From the NCBI GenBank assembly GCA_031282525.1, contig JAITDN010000003.1, positions 62,001-126,000 of the forward strand: a DNA stretch of 64,000 nucleotides, given 5' to 3'. Origin of the DNA: Candidatus Endomicrobiellum basalitermitum (GTDB lineage Bacteria; Elusimicrobiota; Endomicrobiia; Endomicrobiales; Endomicrobiaceae). Of the stretch, positions 9,384-19,407 are shown piece after piece. The first letter of the stretch is position 1; each line of letters begins with the position of its first letter. Below the pieces are notes generated by a model. It did no database searches. It was not told where the DNA came from and saw only the letters and a program-made list of their open reading frames with translations. Position numbers and translations under genes: made by a program.

Positions 9384-10166
9384 AGGTAATTTAAAAAAAA
9401 GTAAATGATTAAAGAAATTATTTTTTACAATAAATATATGTCAGACATAATCAAGAGTATTTAGAAAAAAAGGATTATAAGTCCGAATATTATAGAATTA
9501 CTTTGTTATATCATTCTGTCGCAAAGTTTTTATTTTAAACTAAGTTTCACATAATAAAAATAATTAACTTGACACTGGTATTATATCAAAATCAAAATAA
9601 TTATTTTAAGTAATTACACTTAAGTTGAAGTTTTTTTATAAAAATTAAATTTAAAACAAAATTTACAATTACAAGATCATAATCAAGTGCGGAATCTTTC
9701 TACATTTTAGATTTTATTGTATAATTCTGTTCATTAAGCTTTTATAATCTAAAAGTATTATTAAACATAGAGTAAAAAAGGTGTGAAGTTATGTTATCAA
9801 AATTCACTGATTGGGTAAAACCTCTTCAAGACGTAGAAGTTCAAATAAAAAGCTAAAAATAAATTGCAAAAGCTATATAAAAATGTTTTCCGGTAAGTAG
9901 CAAAAGCACTTTTATATTAATTTTGACTAGTGAAGAAGCAATTAAATAGTAGATATCATTAACTTTTCTCAAAAAATGTATTATGATGTTCATAATAAAA
10001 AGGGGAGAGTTTTTCATAAGAAGATTTTCACAAATTCTATTCTAGCAAACAAAAAAATTTATGGATTAGGATTAAATTTAACGTTTCATATTTCAGCCGT
10101 ATATTTTGTACAATAGTGGAGGTATATTTTTTTAGATTATGGTGACGATATGTCACAAAGAGAGGA
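9384..10166. other. Gap of about 780 bp between the DUF2779 gene and the outer-membrane-type gene
   Basis: The gap is very AT-rich. Its first 330 bp show nothing coding on either strand. Around 9720 there is TATAAT without a convincing -35 box. A 21-codon ORF follows at 9791 (separate entry). After it come short plus-strand coding-like pieces, for example SKSTFILILTSEEAIK around 9900-9950 closed by two stops. These suggest the remains of a small plus-strand gene. Immediately before the porin-like gene, TACAAT near 10110 may serve as its -10 box. No repeats or RNA gene were seen. Confidence 0.3.
9791..9856 (+). CDS. Short ORF of 21 codons, probably the head of a decayed gene
   Basis: The ATG at 9791 is preceded by a plausible ribosome-binding site (AAGGTGTGAAG, about 5-10 nt upstream), with TATAAT about 70 bp upstream. 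It encodes MLSKFTDWVKPLQDVEVQIK plus one residue, then stops. Downstream in-strand pieces in other frames (SKSTFILILTSEEAIK) suggest that translation once continued further. I do not recognise the family. It could equally be a chance ORF. Confidence 0.25.
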   Translation: MLSKFTDWVKPLQDVEVQIKS

Positions 10167-11279
10167 ATGATGAAAAAAAGTACAATGATTTTATTATGGT
10201 TGGTAGTAGTGGTATTAACAACTACTATTAGTATGAGTAAAACTGTATTCGCATCAGATAATCTTACAGAAGAATTACAAACCAATATTTCTGCAAAGGG
10301 AACATTTATTTTGCAAGCGATGACTACTGAAAAATCCAACAACAGTTATAGCGGACTTTACAACACGTACACAACAAACTTAGAGATTTCAAAAGAACTT
10401 AAAGACAATGCTAAAATCACAGTAAATCTTAAAGGTGGCATGAGTAATTATACAATTGATAGGAACGATTTGGCATATACAGCTATAAACAAAAATGCTA
10501 ATTCAAAAGATTTGTACATTGAAGTTATATACCATCATGAATCATTTTTTTGCAATAGACTTAATATAGATCTTGGTAAATTTGGTATTAGTAAACATTT
10601 TGACAAAAATAGTTATGCAGATGATACATCTACTCAATTTTTAACAGGATCCTTTGTCTCCAATGGAACAATTGAAAGTCTTGGTGACAGGTTAGGTTTA
10701 AGAGCAAATTACGCACTTGATAGATTTGACATTGATTATGGTTATTTTAGTTCGATAAATAACACATTTGATAATAATGGATTTAATATTTTACAAATAA
10801 ATTATAAACCTTCTAAAAAAGAAAATTATAGAATTTATGGATGGATGGATAATAGAAAAAAAGATTTTATTTTAAAAGAAAACAAGCCTAAACAAAAATC
10901 AAAAACTTTTGGGATGGGCGTAAGTTTAGATCGTGAAATAAATAAACAAATTGCTATATTTGCTAGATTTGGATATAAAAATCCTTACATTCAAACAAAA
11001 TCACCATCGTTACTTTGGAGTGGTGGGACACAGATCAAGGGTTCACTATTGTCAAGAACAAACGATACAATAGGATTAGCAATAGGCCAAATATATGCAT
11101 CCAATTTTACTAAAAAATATAGTAACAAACACCCAGAGACACAAATAGAATTGTATTACAAACTTGTAATAAGTGATAATCTTGCCATTTCTCCAGTATT
11201 ACAATGTGCTGTACATCCTAAAGGTAAAACTAGAGAAAATCTATTTATTTACGGTATAAGAACTCATTTTAAATTTTAA
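10167..11279 (+). CDS. Predicted outer-membrane beta-barrel protein (porin-like), family not recognised
   Basis: This 370-residue secreted protein has a clear Sec signal peptide: MMKKSTMILLWLVVVVLTT, then SKTVFA as the likely cleavage region near residue 28. The mature part is made of alternating, aromatic-rich stretches (YNTYTTNLEIS, FGMGVSLDREI) and ends in a C-terminal phenylalanine (IRTHFKF), the signature of BamA-folded beta-barrels. I find no named family motif. It may be a channel for nutrient uptake, by inference only. Two adjacent ATGs follow AGAGAGGA; the second (10170) has the slightly better spacing. It stands alone on the plus strand and ends at a hairpin shared with pyrG. Confidence 0.7.
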   Translation: MMKKSTMILLWLVVVVLTTTISMSKTVFASDNLTEELQTNISAKGTFILQAMTTEKSNNSYSGLYNTYTTNLEISKELKDNAKITVNLKGGMSNYTIDRNDLAYTAINKNANSKDLYIEVIYHHESFFCNRLNIDLGKFGISKHFDKNSYADDTSTQFLTGSFVSNGTIESLGDRLGLRANYALDRFDIDYGYFSSINNTFDNNGFNILQINYKPSKKENYRIYGWMDNRKKDFILKENKPKQKSKTFGMGVSLDREINKQIAIFARFGYKNPYIQTKSPSLLWSGGTQIKGSLLSRTNDTIGLAIGQIYASNFTKKYSNKHPETQIELYYKLVISDNLAISPVLQCAVHPKGKTRENLFIYGIRTHFKF

Positions 11280-11299
11280 TTAATCAATTTATCTGTTTA

Positions 11300-11332
11300 A
11301 TTACGCCTCTTCAAAAAAAGGAGAGGTGTAAT
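11300..11332. terminator. Bidirectional hairpin terminator between the porin-like gene and pyrG
   Basis: ATTACGCCTCT and AGAGGTGTAAT form an 11-bp stem (one G-T pair) around an A-rich loop. It sits in the 56-bp space between two convergent genes, where a shared terminator is expected. T-rich DNA flanks it on the plus-strand exit side. Confidence 0.75.
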
Positions 11333-11335
11333 TAT

Positions 11336-12922
11336 TTATAAATCTTCTTTTAAAGCAGCTCTAATAAAACCTTTGAAAAGGGGATGGGCTTTCATGGGCC
11401 TGGAAGCAAACTCAGGATGAAATTGTACACCTATAAAAAACGGATGATTCTTAATTTCAATAATTTCAGGAAGTACTCCTTTATGGTATGCACTGACTAA
11501 CAGTCCGACTCTTTCTAATACGTCTACAAACTCAGGATTCATTTCATATCTATGCCTATGTCTTTCTTCAATCTCTACATTTTTATATAAATTATATGCT
11601 ACAGTATTCTTTTTTATTTTAGATTTATAGTTTCCAAGTCTCATTGTTCCACCTCTATACTTGATTTTTTTTTGCTCATCAAGAATTCTTATAACAGGAT
11701 ATTTTGTATCTTTATCAAATTCAGTAGAATTTGCATCTTCGAGTTTCGCTAAATTTCTTGAAACTTCTATGACACCACACTGCATTCCTAAACATATACC
11801 GAGAAAAGGAATTTTATTTTCTCTAGCATAAGTTATTGAGTTTATTTTGCCTTCTATACCTCTGTTACCAAATCCACCTGGAACTAAAATAGCATTACAA
11901 TTTTTTAGTTTTTCAATTAAATTATTATCTTCAGAATCAAGATAATGTATATCAGCTTTTGCATTTAGCTCCGCTGCAGCGATATTCAAAGATTCGTCAA
12001 TAGATTTATAAGCATCTTTTAAGGTCACATATTTCCCTACAACAGCAATATTAACTTTCTTAGTAAATTCACTTAATAACCTTACCCTAATAAACCATTT
12101 TTTATCAAATCTTTTAATAGATTTCATATTAAGTTTATCCATTATTAGTGAATCAACATTCTGTTTATGTAAAGCTTCAGGAATAAAATAAATGTACGGG
12201 CTATCCAAAGCCTCAATCACACAATTTTCATCAACATTACAAAAGAGCGATATTTTTTTCTTCAACGAACCATTAAGTTTATGATCAGTTCTACATATTA
12301 TCATGTTTGGGGAAATGCCTGTTTCTCTCAATTTATTGACTGAATGTTGTGTAGGTTTGGTTTTCAATTCATTAGCTCCAGTAATGTATGGAACAAGAGT
12401 AACATGTATGCTGAAAATATCTTCTTTTCTATTTTCAAGCTGAAATTGTCTTGCAGCTTCTATAAAAGGAAGACCTTCAATATCTCCAATCGTTCCCCCA
12501 ATTTCAATTATAGAAATATCGAAATCATTCTTTAAAGCTCTAAAACGCTTTTTTATTTCATCTGTAATGTGAGGTATTACCTGAACAGTATCGCCAGTAT
12601 AGTCACCTCTCCTTTCTTTATTAATTACAGTTTGATATATATCACCTGCGGTATTTGTATTTGCTTTACTTGTATATATATCTAAAAATCTTTCGTAAGT
12701 TCCTAAATCTAAATCTGACTCTGTTCCATCTACAGTTACGAACACCTCACCATGCTGATAAGGATTCATAGTCCCTGGATCCACGTTTATATAAGGATCA
12801 AATTTTATCATAGTGACTTTAAAACCGTGAAGTTGTAAGAGTTTGCCAACACTAGCACCAGAAATACCTTTACCTAGCGAACTAACAACTCCTCCAGTAA
12901 TAAAAATATATTTTCCCATCAA
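11336..12922 (-). CDS. pyrG: CTP synthase
   Basis: PyrG aminates UTP to CTP using glutamine. The N-terminal synthetase domain opens with KYIFITGGVVSSLGKGISGAS and carries the DPYINVDPGTMNP motif. The C-terminal class I glutamine amidotransferase has the nucleophile in GICLGMQC (near residue 374) and the HPE of VQFHPEFASRP near the end. The length (528 aa) is normal. Its start overlaps the purF stop by 4 bp. It is the last gene of the carA-permease-carB-purF-pyrG nucleotide block. Confidence 0.98.
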   Translation of the reverse strand: MMGKYIFITGGVVSSLGKGISGASVGKLLQLHGFKVTMIKFDPYINVDPGTMNPYQHGEVFVTVDGTESDLDLGTYERFLDIYTSKANTNTAGDIYQTVINKERRGDYTGDTVQVIPHITDEIKKRFRALKNDFDISIIEIGGTIGDIEGLPFIEAARQFQLENRKEDIFSIHVTLVPYITGANELKTKPTQHSVNKLRETGISPNMIICRTDHKLNGSLKKKISLFCNVDENCVIEALDSPYIYFIPEALHKQNVDSLIMDKLNMKSIKRFDKKWFIRVRLLSEFTKKVNIAVVGKYVTLKDAYKSIDESLNIAAAELNAKADIHYLDSEDNNLIEKLKNCNAILVPGGFGNRGIEGKINSITYARENKIPFLGICLGMQCGVIEVSRNLAKLEDANSTEFDKDTKYPVIRILDEQKKIKYRGGTMRLGNYKSKIKKNTVAYNLYKNVEIEERHRHRYEMNPEFVDVLERVGLLVSAYHKGVLPEIIEIKNHPFFIGVQFHPEFASRPMKAHPLFKGFIRAALKEDL

Positions 12923-14307
12923 CTTTTCTTAGGTATATAATTTGAAATGTTCGTGAGATATTTTCCAGTAAAGCATGCCGTACAAAAATTATTGTCTTTT
13001 TCAGTATTTCTTTTATCATCGAAAGAGCAGGCTTTAATGAGATTTTCTAGAGTTAAGAAAGTTAAACTATCGATATCCAAATATTTTCTTATTTCTTCTA
13101 TCGAATTGTTTGCAGCTATCAAATTTTCCTTGCTTGGAGTGTCAATGCCGTAATAGCACGAATTAATTATAGGAGGACAAGATAGGGCAAAATGTATTTT
13201 TCTTGCACCTGCTTCCCTTAAAATATTTGCTAATCTTTTTGAAGTGGTCCCTCTTACTATTGAATCATCAATAAGTATTATCTCTTTCCCATTTATAACT
13301 TCTTTTATAGGACGAAGCTTAAATCTTGCGATTAAATCTCTTAAATTCTGCATTGGCTTTATAAATGATCTACCTACATAATAATTTCTTACAAGAGCGT
13401 TTTCAAAAGGTATATTTGAAATTCTTGAAAACCCAATTGCAGCACAATAACCTGTATCTGGGACAGGCATTACAATGTCAGCTTTTATGTTTTTCATTTG
13501 TAATGCAAGATATTCCCCCATCTTTATTCTAGCTTCTTTTACGGTATGCCCAAACATTACACTATCAGGTCGCGCGAAATAAACTTGCTCAAAAATACAA
13601 GTATTTTGTTTTTTAGGACTCTCATATATAAAAGACTTTTTTATTTCTCCATTTTCTATTACTATAATCTCACCAGGCTCTATATCTCTCACATATTTAC
13701 CACCTATAACTTCAATCGCAGGCGTCTCCGAAGATAGTATGTATGAGTTATCTATTTTCCCTAAAACTAAAGGCCTAAAACCATTTTTATCTCTTGCGCC
13801 TATAAGAGTTTTATCCCTAAGTATTACAAGTGAAAAAGCTCCATCGAGTTTACGCATTGAATTCGCAACTATATCTGCAAGTTCACCTTTAGACATTGCC
13901 ATAAGATGCAATAATATTTCTGTATCTGATGTGTGATTAAAAATTGCTCCTTTTTTTAAAAGTATTTCTTTAATTTCATGAAAATTCGTAATATTGCCAT
14001 TATGTGCTAGAGAAATATTCCCATGAATACAACTCATTTGAAAGGGTTGAGCATTTATCAAAGAACTTTTTGAAGAAGTTGTATAACGAACATGCCCTAT
14101 GGCAGCAGTTGCTGGGAGTTTTTTCAATAAAATTTCATCATTAAAAATTTTAGAGACAAGACCCATATATCTGAAAGTCTCCATCTTTTCCTTTCCGCTT
14201 AATGTAATACCAACAGATTCTTCTCCTCTATGTTGCAAAGTAAGAAGTCCAGCAGCAGTTAAAACTACAGCATCTTCATTGTTCTCAATACCAATTATTC
14301 CACACAT
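12919..14307 (-). CDS. purF: Amidophosphoribosyltransferase
   Basis: PurF carries out the first committed purine step, PRPP plus glutamine to phosphoribosylamine. It begins MCGIIGIE, so the catalytic cysteine is residue 2 and no propeptide is present. The PRPP-binding motif is IILIDDSIVRGTTSKRL. Cysteines near the C-terminus (CSFDD, NFCTACFTGKYL) match the Fe-S ligands of the Bacillus-type enzyme. The length is 462 aa. GAGG lies about 10 nt before the ATG. It is translationally coupled to pyrG. Confidence 0.97.
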   Translation of the reverse strand: MCGIIGIENNEDAVVLTAAGLLTLQHRGEESVGITLSGKEKMETFRYMGLVSKIFNDEILLKKLPATAAIGHVRYTTSSKSSLINAQPFQMSCIHGNISLAHNGNITNFHEIKEILLKKGAIFNHTSDTEILLHLMAMSKGELADIVANSMRKLDGAFSLVILRDKTLIGARDKNGFRPLVLGKIDNSYILSSETPAIEVIGGKYVRDIEPGEIIVIENGEIKKSFIYESPKKQNTCIFEQVYFARPDSVMFGHTVKEARIKMGEYLALQMKNIKADIVMPVPDTGYCAAIGFSRISNIPFENALVRNYYVGRSFIKPMQNLRDLIARFKLRPIKEVINGKEIILIDDSIVRGTTSKRLANILREAGARKIHFALSCPPIINSCYYGIDTPSKENLIAANNSIEEIRKYLDIDSLTFLTLENLIKACSFDDKRNTEKDNNFCTACFTGKYLTNISNYIPKKS

Positions 14308-14538
14308 AATTTATTGCCCTCTTTTATAAATAATTAATCATAAAACAATAAAAAGTTTCTTATAATCACAACTTTCATCATTATCATTTAATTCTTAAAT
14401 CAATTTTCAATTGACAGCAAGATGTAGTGTAGTATTGAATAGATCATTAAAATTTTAAGAAATGTTTTTTTTAAATATTCTATAGCTTTTCATATCCTCT
14501 ATTAATTATAAAAAATAAAGTTTATTTTTTAGAGAATC

Positions 14539-17500
14539 TTACAGGCTAATACAATTTTCAATATTTTGCAATTCCTCATATGAATCACAGGCTTTTAAAT
14601 AAGCAATAACTTTTTCAAGGTTTGTTAAAATAGAACACCCACACTTAACAGCTATTTTTCTTATTTCAGAATTGTTATGAAGTTCATCGACGCTTAAGTT
14701 TTTATTTATATTTATTACAAAATCAACTTTCCTTTCAATTATAATATCAATCGCACGAGGACCTCTATTCCAATGTACAATATTAGCCTCATAACCCTTA
14801 CTTCTCAGATATTTAGCAGATCCTTTAGTTGCATAAACTGGGACAGCAAGCTTATAAAGATTATCTACCACTTCCATAAATTTAACTTTATCTTTTTCTC
14901 TGCCTGCACTCAATAAAATTCCTTTTTTAGGTCTTTTTATTTGAGTTGATTCCATTGAAAGAAGGAAAGCGTGATTAAATTTTCCACCTAAGCACCCCAC
15001 TTCACCAGTAGATGCCATTTCTACACCAACAACTGGATCTGCTCCATCTAGTCTTTGAAAACTAAACATTGAAGCTTTAACACCAATGTGAGGTATCTCA
15101 CTTTCATCAACTAAAATCTTCTTTACCTTTTCATTATTCATAACCTTACATGCAAGTTCAGCAAGATTTATACCAGAAACTTTAGAGATAAACGGAAATG
15201 ATCTAGAAGCTCTTGCATTACATTCAATAACCTTAACATCATTATTCTTAGCTATAAATTGAATATTAAAAGGACCATTCAAACTAAGACTTTTGATTAT
15301 TTTCCTCACTATATCTCTTATGATATTTACAGTGTGTACATATATTTTTTGAGCTGGAAATACCATTGTGGCATCTCCACTATGCACACCAGCATTTTCA
15401 ATATGCTCACTTATTAGAGAAATAATGACCTCACCATCTTTAGCGATTCCATCACATTCTATTTCTTTTGCATCAAGAATAAATTTTGAAATAACAACCG
15501 GAAAATCAGTTGAAATATCTTTTGTAAGAGATAAATAGTAATCCAAACTCTCCTGATCATTTGCAACATTCATAAGAGTTCCAGAAAGAACAAAACTAGG
15601 ACGAATTAAAACAGGAAATCCAACTTTTTTTATAAACTTTTCTATATCTGCAAGGGAAATAGCAGAAATCCACTCTGGTTGATCTATGCTAAGTTCATCA
15701 AGCATAGCAGAAAATTTCTCCCTATCCTCAGCTTTATCAACACTTTTTTGACTATGTCCTAATATGTTTACTTTAGCCTCACTCAATGGTTGAATTAAAT
15801 TATTAGGATTTTGTCCACCCATACAAGCAATTACGCCTTTAGGGCCTTCAATATCCACGATATCCAAAACTCTCTCAAACGACAACTCCTCAAAATAAAG
15901 TCTGTCTGAAGCACTGTAATCCGTTGATACCGTTTCAGGATTGCAGTTAATTATAACACTATCGTTTTTTTTGTTTTTAAAATAACTACTAGTCATAACA
16001 GAACACCAGTCAAATTCTAAGCTACTACCTATACGATAGCTACCACTTCCCAAGGTTATAATACTCTTTTCATTTTTTTTTGTAGACACATCGCTATGCA
16101 TACCATCATACGTAAGGTATAAATAATTAGACTTTGTAGGATATTCTGATGAAGTTGTATCTATTTGTTTCACAACAGGCAAAATTCCTAATTTTTTTCT
16201 CAATTCCCTTATACCAAAAGACAGATTCCTTATTTCTTTTATTGTTAATTTTATTTTACTATTCAAGCATGCAGAAAGATATATTTTCGTAAGTTGAAAA
16301 TCTGAAAACCCCCTTGATTTTAAGCGCTGCAATTTATCTTTTGTAATCAATTTATAAGAATCATATACCTCCTGAACCGTAATATTATCTTTTTTAATTT
16401 TGGGCTTAAAAAAATCTAATAATTCTATTTCAACATTAGCAAGATATAAAATATGCGATAAAAACCAATAGTCTATTTTTGTTTTTTCATATACATACTC
16501 TAAAGTTTTCCCTTTCTTAAATATCTCATAAATTGCAAAAATCCTCAAATTTGTAGGTGATAAAAGTTCTTTCTCAAGAATTTCATCGGAGGCTTTTTTA
16601 AAAACATTTACGGTTATACCATCTTCGTTTTCATTAACCATTCTTAAGGCTTTTTGTAAAACTTCACAAAAATTTCTTCCTATAGCCATGACTTCACCTA
16701 CAGATTTCATTTGTGTCCCAAGATTTTTCGATACTTTAGTAAATTTATTCAAATCCCAACGAGGAACTTTTAAAGTAACATAATCAAGCGATGGTTCGTA
16801 AAATGCCGAAGTAGTTCCCGTGACAGGATTCTTAAGTTCTAGCAAATCAAATCCTATAACTATCTTCGCAGCTATATATGCAATTGGATATCCAGTAGCT
16901 TTGCTCGCCAAAGCACTTGAGCGTGACAGTCTAGCATTAATTTCAATAACATAAAAACTATAGTCTTTTGGATTTAAAGCATATTGTACATTACATTCAC
17001 CAACAATACACAAACTTTGCACAATTTTAATAGCTGTATCTCTTAACATATTATTTTCAATGTTGTTTATTGTTTGACAAGGAGCTATAACTATAGAATC
17101 ACCTGTATGTATTCCCATAGGGTCAAAATTTTCCATATTACATATTGTTATAGCATTACCTGTCTTATCACGCATAACCTCATACTCTATTTCCTTCCAA
17201 CCATGTAAAGATTTTTCAATTAAAACTTGAGGAGAACTCATAAGTGCAGCCTGTGTGAGTTTCTTTAATTCAGTAGCAGTTTTAGCGAGTCCACTGCCAA
17301 GTCCTCCAAGAGCAAACGCAGATCTTGTTACAACAGGATAACCAATTTCTTCTGCAGTTTTCAAAGCTTCATCTACAGTTGAAACAGCACGACTTTCCGC
17401 TATAGAAGCATTTATTGATTTCATCTTTTCTGCAAAAAGTTCTCTATCTTCAGATATCTCAAGAGCATCGACTTGAGTCCCTAAAACTTTTACATTATAT

Positions 17501-17850
17501 TTATCTAAAATTCCTTTTCTCGCCAGTTCTATAACACAATTCAAAGATGTTTGGCCACCGAAACTTGAAATAATTGCAACAGGTCTTTCAATTTTAATAA
17601 TTTTTTCCACCCAAAAAGGAGTAATGGGATACAAATAAACTTTTTTATTTAACCCTTTATTTGTTTGAACAGAAGCAATATTAGGATTTATAATAATAAC
17701 ATCTAGCCCCTCTTCTTCCAAAGCTTTTACTGCTTGAGAACCTGAATAATCAAATTCCCCAGCCTGGCCTATAGATAAAGCCCCTGAACCCAAAAGAACT
17801 ACTTTTTGTTTTCTTGCATCTTTTGGTAGCAAAAAATCTAAAATTGGCAT
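14539..17850 (-). CDS. carB: Carbamoyl-phosphate synthase large subunit
   Basis: CarB makes carbamoyl phosphate from bicarbonate, ammonia and two ATP for pyrimidine and arginine synthesis. It has the internally duplicated ATP-grasp architecture: a first half with VLLGSGALSIGQAGEFDYSG, and a second half opening with the equivalent ITLGSGSYRIGSSLEFDWC (near residue 600). A C-terminal MGS-like regulatory domain follows (LLSAGREKDKVKF onward). The length is 1103 aa, slightly above the usual 1060-1080. It is separated from carA by an amino acid permease gene. Confidence 0.98.
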   Translation of the reverse strand: MPILDFLLPKDARKQKVVLLGSGALSIGQAGEFDYSGSQAVKALEEEGLDVIIINPNIASVQTNKGLNKKVYLYPITPFWVEKIIKIERPVAIISSFGGQTSLNCVIELARKGILDKYNVKVLGTQVDALEISEDRELFAEKMKSINASIAESRAVSTVDEALKTAEEIGYPVVTRSAFALGGLGSGLAKTATELKKLTQAALMSSPQVLIEKSLHGWKEIEYEVMRDKTGNAITICNMENFDPMGIHTGDSIVIAPCQTINNIENNMLRDTAIKIVQSLCIVGECNVQYALNPKDYSFYVIEINARLSRSSALASKATGYPIAYIAAKIVIGFDLLELKNPVTGTTSAFYEPSLDYVTLKVPRWDLNKFTKVSKNLGTQMKSVGEVMAIGRNFCEVLQKALRMVNENEDGITVNVFKKASDEILEKELLSPTNLRIFAIYEIFKKGKTLEYVYEKTKIDYWFLSHILYLANVEIELLDFFKPKIKKDNITVQEVYDSYKLITKDKLQRLKSRGFSDFQLTKIYLSACLNSKIKLTIKEIRNLSFGIRELRKKLGILPVVKQIDTTSSEYPTKSNYLYLTYDGMHSDVSTKKNEKSIITLGSGSYRIGSSLEFDWCSVMTSSYFKNKKNDSVIINCNPETVSTDYSASDRLYFEELSFERVLDIVDIEGPKGVIACMGGQNPNNLIQPLSEAKVNILGHSQKSVDKAEDREKFSAMLDELSIDQPEWISAISLADIEKFIKKVGFPVLIRPSFVLSGTLMNVANDQESLDYYLSLTKDISTDFPVVISKFILDAKEIECDGIAKDGEVIISLISEHIENAGVHSGDATMVFPAQKIYVHTVNIIRDIVRKIIKSLSLNGPFNIQFIAKNNDVKVIECNARASRSFPFISKVSGINLAELACKVMNNEKVKKILVDESEIPHIGVKASMFSFQRLDGADPVVGVEMASTGEVGCLGGKFNHAFLLSMESTQIKRPKKGILLSAGREKDKVKFMEVVDNLYKLAVPVYATKGSAKYLRSKGYEANIVHWNRGPRAIDIIIERKVDFVININKNLSVDELHNNSEIRKIAVKCGCSILTNLEKVIAYLKACDSYEELQNIENCISL

Positions 17851-17922
17851 ATTTTTTCTCTTTAATACTTATTTAACTTAACTTTTTAATCATAAATAAT
17901 TTACTCATACGTTTAACATTAA

Positions 17923-19299
17923 TTATTTAGGCTTTTCCTCTTTAATAAAAAATTTATAAATACAATAAAGTAAAATTAACCAAATAGGTCCTACTATAAA
18001 AGTTGTACGTGTTTCACTTTTAACAGCAAGCATACACGCTATAAGCACTAAAACGGCAAGAAGTATATAATTTGAGTAGGGATAAAACAGCATTGGATAC
18101 TTTAATTTTGAGATATCATCTGCACTTTTATTACGCCTTGAATATATTTGTATTACCATTATAGCACCCCATATAAAAAGCCCAAGAAAACTTGAGATGC
18201 TAACTAACATCATAAATACACCTGCTGGGACAACAACATTTAATATCACTCCTATTAAACAAAAAATAAATGAAACAATAACAGCATTTGATGGTATTTT
18301 ATTTGAGTTAATCTTAGACAAAAATTGTGGTGCTTGTTTTTGCAAAGATAAATTATAAAGCACTCTACCATTACTAAACATTCCACTATTAGCTGTTGAA
18401 AGTGAAGCTGTAATTATTACAAAATTTATTATTGTCGCAGCCTGTTTTATGCCTAATCCAGAAAATGTTAAGACAAACGGACTTCTTCCAACTCCCCCCC
18501 CCTGCGCAATCTCGGGCCATGGATATACACACATAATCACAAAAAGTGTACCAATATAGAGAGATAATATTATTAACAAAACTCTATTAATTACAGAAGG
18601 AATAGTTTTTTCAGGATTCTTTGTTTCTCCAGCAGTTATACCTATAAATTCAACACCTATAAAAGCAAATGTTACCATAGTCAAAGCGAAAAAGACTCCT
18701 TTAAATCCATTGGCAAAAAAACCATACTTGAACAAATTACATATTCCTGGCGTATGATCACCACTTTTTAAACCTAAAAATAAAATTATTGTACCCAGCA
18801 ATATTACAAGTACAATTGTTATAACTTTGATAATTGACGACCAAAACGCAATTTCACCAAAATTCTTTACATTTAAAAGATTAGATACGCTTATACAGAC
18901 TAGCGCAACAAGAGCAGGTATCCATCTAGGAAGTTCAGGCCACCAGAAATTACAATATATTCCAATTGCTGTAACCTGCACCATACAACTTACAGTCCAT
19001 AAAAGCCAGAATGTCCAACCTACAATAAATCCTGCACATGGGCTTATAAATTTATGAGCATAAGCACTAAAAGAACCCGATATAGGATACTCAACCGCAA
19101 TTTCCCCTAAAGCACGCATAACGAAATAAGTAAAAAGACCACCTAAAAGATACGATAATAATAGTGACGGTCCTGCAGTAGCAATGGCATCTCCTGAAGC
19201 AAGAAACAAGCCAACACCAATAGCTCCACCTATTGCTATAAGTTGAACATGTCTCTTATTCAAACTTCTTTGTAAACTTTTTTCATTAGATTGCGTCAT
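17923..19299 (-). CDS. Amino acid permease, APC superfamily (AAT family; CycA/AroP-like)
   Basis: This is an inner-membrane proton-coupled amino acid importer with about 12 hydrophobic segments over 458 residues. The AAT-family N-terminus is clear (LNKRHVQLIAIGGAIGVGLF), as is GVEFIGITAGETKNPEKTIP in the middle. Overall it reads most like CycA-type D-Ala/D-Ser/Gly permeases, but substrate cannot be told from motifs. Two points are odd. It is inserted between carA and carB, and its codons for QGGG near residues 266-268 are a run of nine Gs (18494-18502). It has a good ribosome-binding site (AGGAG). Horizontal acquisition is plausible. Confidence 0.92.
   Translation of the reverse strand: MTQSNEKSLQRSLNKRHVQLIAIGGAIGVGLFLASGDAIATAGPSLLLSYLLGGLFTYFVMRALGEIAVEYPISGSFSAYAHKFISPCAGFIVGWTFWLLWTVSCMVQVTAIGIYCNFWWPELPRWIPALVALVCISVSNLLNVKNFGEIAFWSSIIKVITIVLVILLGTIILFLGLKSGDHTPGICNLFKYGFFANGFKGVFFALTMVTFAFIGVEFIGITAGETKNPEKTIPSVINRVLLIILSLYIGTLFVIMCVYPWPEIAQGGGVGRSPFVLTFSGLGIKQAATIINFVIITASLSTANSGMFSNGRVLYNLSLQKQAPQFLSKINSNKIPSNAVIVSFIFCLIGVILNVVVPAGVFMMLVSISSFLGLFIWGAIMVIQIYSRRNKSADDISKLKYPMLFYPYSNYILLAVLVLIACMLAVKSETRTTFIVGPIWLILLYCIYKFFIKEEKPK
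18494..18502 (-). repeat. G9 homopolymer inside the amino acid permease coding region
   Basis: The coding strand reads caG-GGG-GGG-GGa (Gln-Gly-Gly-Gly). A one-base slip would frameshift the transporter about 58% of the way through. With the G10 tract before recA, it is one of only two G/C runs of nine or more that I saw in the window. Confidence 0.85.
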
Positions 19300-19407
19300 C
19301 TTATTCTCCTAAATTTTCAGATTTATAATTTACTGGGTAACACTTATTTATATCACTTCTTCAAATAACTAAAATCAAAAATAAAAAAATCTCAAATTCA
19401 AAGATAA

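Noticed and set aside
9574-9600. TTGACA followed by TATTAT in the gap before the porin-like gene
   Set aside because: The two hexamers are only 4 bp apart, so they cannot form one sigma-70 promoter.
10037-10342. 101-aa minus-strand ORF in front of and across the porin-like gene
   Set aside because: It overlaps the signal-peptide coding region of the plus-strand gene, and its protein is not family-like.
14411-14440. TTGACA-like promoter on the plus strand between carB and purF
   Set aside because: There is no matching -10 box at proper spacing and no plus-strand gene downstream; both flanking genes are on the minus strand.
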